From assembly GCA_030278955.1 (NCBI GenBank), contig JAOANR010000010.1, positions 28,646,174 to 28,710,173 on the forward strand: a DNA stretch of 64,000 nt. The letters are read 5' to 3'. The notes below the pieces were generated by a model. The model searched no databases, had not been told where the DNA came from, and saw only the letters and a list, made by a program, of their open reading frames with translations. Source of the stretch: Hygrophila difformis. Taxonomy: Eukaryota; Streptophyta; Magnoliopsida; Lamiales; Acanthaceae. The translations under genes were made by a program, and so were the position numbers. Shown here in pieces: positions 56,107 through 64,000 of the stretch. The stretch's first letter is position 1; each line of letters starts with the position of its first letter.

Positions 56107-56283
56107 AAAACCCTATTTCGAGAATCCGAAACGAAAAACCCCGAACTAGAGATTTGTTTCTAACATCTTAATCTAGCTTGTGTTAAAATTTCATGCATTT
56201 TCATTAACATAAGCTAGATTAAGATGTTAGAAACAAATCTCTAGTTCGGGGTTTTTCGTTTCAGATTCTCGAAATAGGGTTTT
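56107..56283. repeat. Long inverted duplication unique to the E9 5' LTR
   Basis: Arms 56107-56179 and 56211-56283 are 73 bases each with one mismatch. Pairing resumes inward through TGTTAA to leave a 17-base loop (56187-56203). The 3' LTR (about 61300-61420) has the left arm but continues with GATTTGCTATCCCAAATCGC instead of the right arm. E6 also has a GTTTGCTATTTCAAATTGC-like sequence there, so the 5' copy is derived. Confidence 0.92.
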
Positions 56284-56987
56284 CCAACAGTTTCTATAAT
56301 AAACAAACTTTTCGAAAATCTGGACAGATTATGTAGTCGAACTTGTTGTGCATTTTTCTATCACTTGTGGTCAAAAATAATCTTTGGTGAAAACATAAAA
56401 GTTATAGATAAATGTCTTAAGAATATGCCTGTAAAATTTCATGCATTTTTATTAAGGTTTGAATAGTCAAAACTCGTTTTGAATACACTGTGTCCGAGAA
56501 GAAAAAGTCGACAGATTTTAAGACTGAAATGGATGAATTATTCTGTTTTAATCCGTAAGGAATTAGCATAATATTTACCTTTAATAAAACTTTTTATTTT
56601 GGTGTCTTTTAAGTGCCTGTAAAATTTCATAAATTTTGGAGGTCGTTTGATAAGTCAAAAACTCTTTTGAAAATCAGTGCGTTGTGTAGACAAAGTTGAC
56701 AGATTTTGTACTTTGTAAAGATTGTAAAATTTCACCCGTTTCCTCACATAATTTCGAAAAACTTAAAACACGAAAGTTGTTCGTTAGCGTGTTTTTGAGC
56801 TACTGTGAAAATTTCGAGTCAATTGCCTTTGAAATGAATTTTTTTAAACTGAGATGGCGTAAACTGTGGCAATGGCTTGGTTGAAATATTGAAAAACTCG
56901 ACTTTTGAGAAACACATGATTTGTGAGATATGTCTAAACAATAAAAATATTCTTTTTAAGAAAACCCGTTAATCTAGATTGAGCTTA

Positions 56988-57200
56988 CTATGTAGGGGGT
57001 GAGTGCTCGATAGAGTATCCCTCTAGCTTTTCGCTTCGTGCCTTGACGGACGAGGGTGACCTATGTAGGGGGTGAGTTCTCTCCCCTTTAGCTTTTCGCT
57101 TCGTGCTTTGATGGACGAGGGTGACCTATGTAGGGAGTGAGTGCTCGGTAGAGTGCCCCCGTAGCTTTTCACTTCGTGCCAAAACGGCCGAGGGGGGAAC
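56988..57200 (+). repeat. Three-unit tandem array in the E9 5' LTR
   Basis: Units beginning CTATGTAGGG start at 56988, 57061 and 57126 and carry GAGTG, TAGCTTTTCGCTTCGTGC and ACGAGGGTGACC blocks. Some units fold, for example GGGG-T-GAG / CTC-T-CCCC in unit 2. The 3' LTR has three units at about 62121, 62181 and 62248, one with a GAGTGCACTC palindrome. The position, 830-1040 bases from the LTR end, matches the E4 and E6 arrays. Confidence 0.8.
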
Positions 57201-58033
57201 GTTATGAAAACAAATTAAGCCAAAACGGCCATTGAGAAATTAGTCTACACTCTCGGGTGTATCCAAATGGGTTACTCGAGTCTCCGGAGTGGTACTGTGT
57301 ATGGCGTGATAAGCGGATTGCTTCGGCAATTTTTTGAAATTCAATATCTGAGAAATGCGATACTTGAGAAATGAAAATTACGAAATTGGCTGCGGCCGCC
57401 GGACCGCCGGCTAAATGAAATACTGTTGAGATTGTGGAGTAACGGGAAAAATTAAAAGAATTAAATTTTTATTTATTTATTTATGTCGTTAATAATGCAT
57501 TTTTAGTTATGTCTTTAAATTATGTCTATGCCTTAAATTATCATTTTTAAATTAAATTGATTATGAGAAATTATGGATTTTGTTAATGTCTAAAGATGCA
57601 TGCTTAAAAATGTATTTTTAATTATTAAATTTTAAAACCCATTTATTGCTATGCTAGAGATTGTCTTACTCAGTATTAATATACTGATAAAACCCGTTGT
57701 TTTATTTTTCTTTTACAGAGTATGGAGAAATGATATGAGCATGCACGCATATTGGGGTTTATTATATTTAAACTACATACTGAATTTTGGCCATGTTGAT
57801 CCTATTTATACTTCCGCTGCTATATCTATATTTAAATATTACATTCCGCTGAAAAACTATGTAATGATTTTTCTATATATATAAAAATGGGTTGTTTGAG
57901 ATGTTTTAAATTCTGAACAACTATAGCCTTGCATCTCTCTAGCAAGCTCGAAGAAGTCGTGTCTTGCTAATGAGGTGTGGTGGTGACATGCCGGCCTGGG
58001 TGATGAGGTGATTAAATCCGGGGTGTTACAAAG

Positions 58034-58045
58034 TGGTATCAGAGA
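58034..58045 (+). other. E9 primer-binding site, initiator-Met tRNA
   Basis: TGGTATCAGAGA lies three bases after the LTR end and matches the initiator-Met primer site except for the last base. Confidence 0.9.
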
Positions 58046-58687
58046 CCGGAATATTTTAAAACTATTATTTTAAAGAGCCCGGAATATTTTTAAAGCTAGT
58101 ATTATTATTTTTTTAAACTATTATTTTAAAAACTAGTATTATTTTTAAACCATTATTTTTAACTATCATTATTATTGTGAGCCCAAGTTTTTGGCCCAGT
58201 CATTTTACTTATTATTAAAGTCCTAAATTTTGAGCCCAAAAATTTTTAGCCCAAAATTTTTACTTAGCCCAATATTTTCTTTAGCCCAGAGATTTATTAT
58301 TTTGGCCTAATATAGTGGTCCAAATATTTTATCATTGTCTTTAAATTATCCATGGCATAAATTTTCTTTAAAACCCATGGATAAATAAATGCATGCATAA
58401 ATTAAATTTTATTGGGGGTGGATTGCATATGCATACATACATAATTGCACTAACTCTTTTTATGTGAATTATCGGCATTAAGAAACACTCCTATATTAGA
58501 ATTCGACATGACTTTGACTTAAGAGCGCTTGCTAAAGACTAACTTTACCTTAGTCCTAGATCTTGATCACTTATATTTAGCGTGCCCACATCTATTAACG
58601 GCCGTTACCGATCTATCTTTCAAATTTTTCCTGACTCCTAACGTTCCTTAGATTAGAAACTCATCTTCGCGTGCATAATAACAGAAA

Positions 58688-59800
58688 ATGGCACCTATGA
58701 GAAACCCGAGGAAGGTAAGCCCAAACGACACTGACACTGACCTCCCCAATATGCCCAACAACAATGGGACTCCTCAGAACCTATGAGAACGAGTGCCTCC
58801 TGTGCCCAACAATATGGAGGAACGTTTAAAGACTGTAGAGGAAGTTCTTGTAGCATTAGGAAATGCTGAGGTGCATAGGGCACAAGCAGCAGTGCCTCCG
58901 CTCGTAGCTCGAATCAACTACCTAGCGTTAGTGAATCCTTATCAACCACCACACTATGATGAGCAAGAGGATCCTGCCAATCTAGAGGGGTGGATCCGTA
59001 CCTTTGATAAACTTTTGAACGCTATCAAATGCCCTGACGAGGAGAAGATACTTGTAGCGACCTACTACTTAGGAGGCGAAGCAGATGAGTGGTGGCAAAA
59101 CTTTCAAACCTGGGAAGAACTTAAGGAAGCCTTGAGGGAAATATTCTACCCGTTGAGCACCAAGACTGCGAAGTACGAGGAATTCATCAACCTCAGACAA
59201 GGTGCGCAAACGGTGCAAGAATACTACACCGAATTCAATGAGCTAGTACGATTTGCTACGAGGCTAGTACCAACCGACTTTGGCAAGGCTCAGAAATTCG
59301 AGATAGGTCTAAACCTTAGTATCCGGGAGATATTTGCAGTAGGACAATTCACGAACCTACAGACGATATATGATCGCGCTGTAGCAATTGCTCAAATCCA
59401 TCAATTGAAGCATAAGGAAAATGGTGAGTCGAGCAAGGACTCGCAAGGATTTGAGAAAAAGAGTCGAAACAATAACAATGGTAATTTTAGGAAGGACAAT
59501 GGTCAAGGTGGGTTCAATGAACTAAAGGAGAATAACAATAAAGGTTTCAATAATGGGAGGAATGGTTGCCCGGGGTACAGTCATACCATGTTGCCTGCAG
59601 TGCCACAAAGCCCATCTGGTGCGCGCGAATGCCCAAGGCGTGGAACTTGCTATATGTGTGGTGGGGAAGACCACATGATTAGAGAGTGCAATGTTTGTGA
59701 GGAGATGATTGAGAAGAGAATAGACCTGATGAACCTTCAGCAAGGAGAGGATGACAAGGAACAAGATCAGAACCCGAACCTTCTTGAGAATAATACATAG
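58688..59800 (+). pseudogene. gag: E9 Gag, open except for one early stop
   Basis: I place the start at ATG 58688 (MAPMRNPRKV), giving a 370-codon frame with one in-frame TGA at codon 33 (58784-58786); the rest is uninterrupted, and the next ATG is at 58814. The capsid domain reads DPANLEGWIRTFDKLLNAIK, GGEADEWWQNFQTW, LREIFYPLSTKTAKYEEF and LRQGAQTVQEYY, as in the E2 Gag. An Asn-rich basic linker leads to one zinc knuckle, CYMCGGEDHMIREC, at residues 321-334. E2 has two knuckles; only one is kept here. The stop may be CGA to TGA. The protein would assemble particles; co-packaging with an autonomous relative is inferred. Confidence 0.85.
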
Positions 59801-60140
59801 GCAGTTATGGGGACATAACTGTAATCTTAAGGGGGGAGGATGTAACAACTCGAATATTATGTATCCCAAGTCAATAATAAACAAATTTGAATTGTTTTGA
59901 ACTACGTAATGACTTGATCCCTTCACAGGGTACGTAGGCAACTTGGAATTTTCAATTCTGGGTTCAGTCAAATGATATAATAAAATAATACAAACAATAT
60001 CATACAATAACATATGATAACGCAATAATACAATAACGAAAAATAGAAATGAACAAAATGAACGATAGAACCTTAGTTCTAAGCTCGCGAAAAGCTAACA
60101 CGCAACTTCGGGGACGAAATTGATTCTTGAGGGGGTAGAC
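59801..60140 (+). other. E9 interior tail: pol-end scar, LTR-start fossil and purine tract
   Basis: Right after gag, TATGGGGACATAACTGT matches the very end of the E2 pol (7246-7262 on the other strand). AAGGGGGGAGGA then TGTAACAACTCG resembles a purine tract and LTR start of the E4 type, and 59870-59940 matches the E4 LTR start. The functional tract, TTGAGGGGGTAGAC, lies at 60127-60140, directly before the 3' LTR. So pol was deleted and a relative's LTR start remains inside. Confidence 0.75.
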
Positions 60141-62693
60141 TGTAATACCCGAGATTTTTATCGGCGTCCAAAGGAATAAAATTAGTTTCTTAATCCGATC
60201 AAGGTCGAAATATCTCCGAGAAGAAGAAAATAATTTATCATAATAAATTATTGCTCGGAAATGAAACGCCGAGAGATCCAAAAATTCAAAATGGAATAAA
60301 AGAGGGAAAGAAAGCCCGAAGACATTCCATAAATCGAGTCAAAAGAATTGGAATTAAATTTAAGAAAGAAAAGAATTTTAATTCCAAGAACCGTGAAGTC
60401 GAAAATGATTTATATAAATAAATCATTGCACGAGAATTGAAAGACGACGAATTCAAAGCCGAAGAATTCAAACTCGAATGATTCAAGATTTCGAATACGA
60501 AATTTATTAGAGACAAAATAAATTTAAGATAGGAACCATGATCCGAGAATGACCCGAAAAATCGAGCCCGAAAACGTAGGAGGATAGAAGCCCAAAAGAG
60601 AGGAGAAAAGGACCGACGGATCGCACGACCCGGCCCAGGCCGCAGCCCAGGCAGGGTCCGCGCGGTCTCCATGCGGTCTAGAGGAATACCACGCCAAGAC
60701 CGCGCCACTGAACAGGGTGCGATCAAGTTTCTTTCTTCGACGATTTCTTACCTTATTTTCGACCCCCGGCTTTGGTAACTCAATCCCGGTCGAAGGGAAT
60801 GATATAGGGATGGATTTTGGGGTCTTGAAGCTCATTATTTTCGAAGTCCAAACCCTAGCAACCCCCAACACTCTCCAAACTCTCCAAACTTCCAAAACCC
60901 GAAATCACCAAGTTCGTGCTTTCCGATCACTTTCCGGCGACGAAAATCGACGAAGGAGGCGTGGAGAACAAGAACTTTAGGGTTCCAGATTGTTTTAAGT
61001 CTTTCATAGGTTTTCGTTTAAGTTTTCGAACCCGAAAATTCGATCTAACACTAGACTTCTTCTTTCGATTCTAATTCGTGGCCAAAGTTGGAAGATTCGC
61101 GTTGGGGAGATCCGTTCGTGTCAAATCTTAGAGCCCGGACGACCCCGAGACAGTCTAGGACGAAATACAAGTAAGATAATACCTTACATATCAATATAGG
61201 TGGTTTTGAACCGTTAGAAACATTAGATTTTAACTAAACACTAAAATCGGACATAACAGATTCAATCTTTACGCGTTTTCTGAGATTGGCCGAAAAAACC
61301 CTATTTCAAGAATCCGAAACGAAAAAACCGAACTAGAGATTTGTTTCTAACATCTTAATCTAGCTTGTGTTAAAATTTCATGCATTTTCATTAAGATTTG
61401 CTATCCCAAATCGCGCCCAACAATTTCTGTAATAAACAAACTTTTCAAAAATCTGGACAGATTATGTAGTCGAACTTGTTGTGCATTTTTCTATCACTTG
61501 TGGTCAAAACTAATCTTTGGTGAAAACATAAAAGTTGTAGATAAATGTCTTAAGAAAATACCTGTAAAAATTCGTGCACTTTCATCAAGGTTTGGATAGT
61601 AAAAACCCGTTTTGAATACACTGTGTCCGAGAAGAAAAAGTCGACAGATTTTAAGACTGAACTTGATGAATTATTCTGTTTTGATCCGTAAGGAATTAGC
61701 ATAATTTACCTCTAATAAAACTTGTTTATTTTGGTGTCTTTTACGTGTCTGTAAAATTTCATAAATTTTGGAGGTAGTTTGATAAGTCAAAAACTCTTTT
61801 GAAAATCAGTGTGCTGTGTAGACAAAGTTGACAGATTTTGTACTTTGTAAAGATTGTAAAATTTCACCCGTTTCCTCACATAATTTCGAGAAACGTAAAA
61901 CACGAAAGTAGTTCGTTAGCGTGTTTTTGAGCTACTGTGAAAATTTCAAGTCGATTGCCTTTGAAATGAATTTTTTTTAAACTGAGATGGCGTAAACTGT
62001 GGCAATGGCTTGGTTGAAATATTGAAAAACTCGACTTTTGAGAAACACATGATTTATGAGATATGTCTAAACAATAAGAACAATCTTTTTAAGAAAACCC
62101 GTTAATCTAGATTGAGCTTACTATGTAGGGGGTGAGTGCCCCTCTAGCTTTTCGTTTCGTGCCTTGACGGACGAGGGTGACCTATGTAGGGGGTGAGTGC
62201 ACTCCCCTCTAGCTTTTTGCTTCGTGCTTTGATGGACGAGGGTGACCTATGTAGGGGGTGAGTGCTCGATAGAGTGCCCCCCTAGCTTTTCGCTTCGTGC
62301 CAAAACGGCCGAGGGTGAACGTTATGAAAACGAATTAAGCCAAAACGGCCATTGAGAAATTAGTCTACACTCTCGGGTGTATCCGAAAGGGTTACTCGAG
62401 GCTCCGGAGTGGTACTGTGTATGGCGTGATAAGCGGGTTGCTTCGGCAATTTTCCGAAATTCGAAATCTAAGAAATGCGATACTTGAGAAATGAAAATTA
62501 CGAAATTGGCTGCGGCCGCTGGACCGCCGGCTAAATGAAATACTATTGAGATTATGGAGTAACGGGAAAAACTAAAAGACTTAAATTTTTATTTCTTTAT
62601 TTTTGTCGTTAATTATTCGTTTTTAGTTATATCTTTAAATTATGCCTATGCCTTAAATTATCATTTTTAAATTAAATTGATTATGAGAAATTC
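60141..62693 (+). repeat. E9 3' LTR, truncated
   Basis: It starts TGTAATACCCGAG and follows the 5' LTR to about 62693. It lacks the inverted duplication and the last 460 bases. The three-unit array lies at about 62121-62320. Confidence 0.92.
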
Positions 62694-63017
62694 TGCTCAT
62701 GTCCCAAACATTGGGAAATACTTGTCAAGATAAACCCATAATAAACTAAAATTCTGCTCGTGCCTATATGCATATGTGTGTGTTCCCATCCCCAAAATAG
62801 CTTTAAAAATACTTGGCATATTTTTTTCAAAATCATTTCGTGCAAAAATTTTAATAATTTAAATGCACTACTTAGAGCAAAATGCTCCTTTCAAAAAAAA
62901 TATATTTTTGTGCATAAATTGAAATAATTTTAAATGCACCAATTCAAATACTTGCAAAAATAATTTCTTGTGCATAAATTTTAAATAATTTCAAATGCAC
63001 AATTCCAAGAGCAAAAC
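62694..63017 (-). other. E10 leader next to its primer site
   Basis: This AT-rich non-coding stretch holds three loose direct repeats of about 60 bases, built on TTTCGTGCAAAAATTTTAAT and TTTAAATGCAC (about 62840, 62910, 62967). The paired words GAGCAAAATGCTC and GAGCAAAACGCTC also occur. On the minus strand it is the start of the E10 internal region; the rest of E10 is missing at the E9 junction. Confidence 0.65.
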
Positions 63018-63029
63018 GCTCTGATACCA
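63018..63029 (-). other. E10 primer-binding site, initiator-Met tRNA
   Basis: The minus strand reads TGGTATCAGAGC three bases from the LTR end at 63033, as in E2. Confidence 0.9.
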
Positions 63030-63032
63030 AAC

Positions 63033-64000
63033 TGTAACACCCCCGTTTTTCCTAAAGGCTCGGCGGAAGCAAAGGGCGGGAACAAGGGGCCGGTGTTACC
63101 GCCACGTATCCCGGGCCATCCGGAATACGCTAAGGCTAGCAAAAATATTCACGGAGAAGTCAGAGTTGAACATATATGCTAACCGTTAGACATATATCGT
63201 AATCTCTGAAAGGAGAAGCTTATAATACTATAACGTATAAAATAAGCCTTGAATCAAAGTTTTGGTATACCATCCGAAATAAATGGTGACGCGTTTGAAA
63301 GAGCTCACCAATAATAATGATATGATAAGAGAATTCCTCCATTTAAAAAGGGGGCAAATTCATCATGCCTTTTCAAAATAGTAATGTTCATCGTCGGGTG
63401 AAAATAGTGAGGCGTAGGAAATTACAAAAGTGGGTAGACCCCAAAATATACGTCCTCGAATTAGAATAAATCATATGCCAAGTTAACTCCGATAAGGAGA
63501 CTTAAAAGTTATACACCCTTTTCTTAAATCCGAAAGCATTTAAAAATAACCCGAATCGTGCCCTGGTGACGTGAAATGGCTAATGGTCCTCTCAGATATC
63601 AAAACCTGAAAAAGGATAATAAAAGTGTAGAATCAGCGAAAACGATCGCTGAGTAAGTAGACCCTTACTCCCGGAGGAGGTTGGGTTGCAGAAATAATTT
63701 AAAAACAACAGTTATGGTAAAGGTATGCTTAAACGAGAATATTGTGTACATAATGCAATATTAATCTAGAAAACCCGGGATCAGACAATATAACAATATG
63801 TGTTGCCGAAAAGTAGTTTTCAGCCTTCATGTCAATTGGAAGGGGCCCAAGAGTGGGGTACCCATTCTCACATGCACATTCAAGGGTTGTGGAAGAGGTA
63901 TGAAATTTCCTACATCCACCTGGCAAAAGGTGTGTATCGTTTCGGCACCGTTCCCGGGTGGCATTGGAAGCACACAACGGCGAGGGTGGCGACAAGATCC
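63033..64000 (-). repeat. E10 5' LTR, runs off the window
   Basis: TGTAACACCCCCG on the plus strand is the minus-strand LTR end. The first 100 bases (CGGAAGC, TTACCGCCACG) resemble the E2 LTR, so E10 is a related family. The right edge is not reached. No convincing gene lies in it. Confidence 0.82.

Larger units (their letters stand above)
54953..58030 (+). repeat. E9 5' LTR
   Basis: This 3078-bp LTR begins TGTAATACCCGAG and ends GGGGTGTTACA. It aligns with 60141-62693 except for a large inverted duplication (56107-56283) unique to this copy. GC-rich leader-like sequence at 55430-55520 resembles E6. Confidence 0.93.
54953..62693 (+). mobile_element. E9: gag-only Tekay-related element, 3' LTR truncated
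   Basis: LTRs lie at 54953-58030 and 60141-62693; the 2.1-kb interior has an initiator-Met primer site, one gag ORF and a purine tract. Protease, RT, RNase H and integrase are absent, as in the non-autonomous TR-GAG class. The 3' LTR lacks its last 460 bases or so, ending abruptly at AGAAATT where E10 starts. E9 inserted in the E8 3' LTR. Confidence 0.88.

Noticed and set aside
63729..63995. 88-codon minus-strand ORF at the right edge
   Set aside because: It lies within the E10 LTR, has no domain and is cut by the window edge.

Overview
This window is repeat DNA from a large plant nuclear genome, probably a eudicot. I see no convincing host gene. Almost every base belongs to LTR retrotransposons inserted into one another. 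Evidence: plant-type Ty3/gypsy Gag-Pol with zinc knuckles, RT, RNase H, integrase and a chromodomain; TG...CA LTRs; primer sites for initiator-Met and Asp tRNAs; 5-bp target duplications; plant promoter motifs (TGGGCC/T, TTAGGGTTT, TATAAATA). The species cannot be named from the sequence. I label the elements E1-E10.

Layout. E1 (+ strand, from the left edge to about 50.2 kb) is the oldest, a decayed Ty3/gypsy element. Its gag-pol runs 891-4696, is cut inside integrase by E2, resumes at 27155-28165, is cut again by E5 and ends at 45885-46084; its 3' LTR-like region is cut by E6. E2 (- strand, 4697-27154) is a Tekay-like chromovirus with 2.3-2.4 kb LTRs, a chromodomain and an extra coiled-coil/zinc-knuckle ORF upstream of gag. 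E2 is itself split by E3 (7763-13458, a 5.7-kb solo LTR) and E4 (16905-22613, an LTR derivative carrying a plant-transposon-protein ORF with an apparent leader intron). E5 (28166-45879, + strand) is the youngest: two almost identical 4.5-kb LTRs, a tRNA-Asp primer site, no gag-pol, and one large apparently spliced gene behind an internal promoter. E6 (46867-49988) is a solo LTR. To the right lie E7 (a Ty1/copia remnant, - strand), E8 (an Athila/Ogre/Tat-type remnant), E9 (54953-62693, a gag-only element with 2.5-3.1 kb LTRs) and E10 (62694 to the edge, - strand, truncated).

Order of events. Exact target duplications place E4 (GCTTT), E5 (TCGGT) and E6 (TTCAT); E3 has a one-mismatch pair. E1 came first, then E2, E5 and E6 into E1, then E3 and E4 into E2. 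None of the pol genes is intact: every one carries stops, frameshifts or lost catalytic residues. E5, E9 and E4 have no pol and could only have moved with enzymes supplied by relatives elsewhere.

Most unusual signal. Several unrelated LTRs carry arrays of short hairpins. In E4 a fixed 13-base loop sits on stems that change between units while staying complementary. In E6 ten hairpins share a loop equal to the Pol III B-box/T-arm core, again with covarying stems. In E3/E5 there are repeated CGCG-rich palindromes, with a loop-proximal pair that covaries, around the promoters. E5 repeats the same promoter design (CGCG dyads, TGGGCY, telo-box, TATA) internally, just upstream of its spliced ORF.
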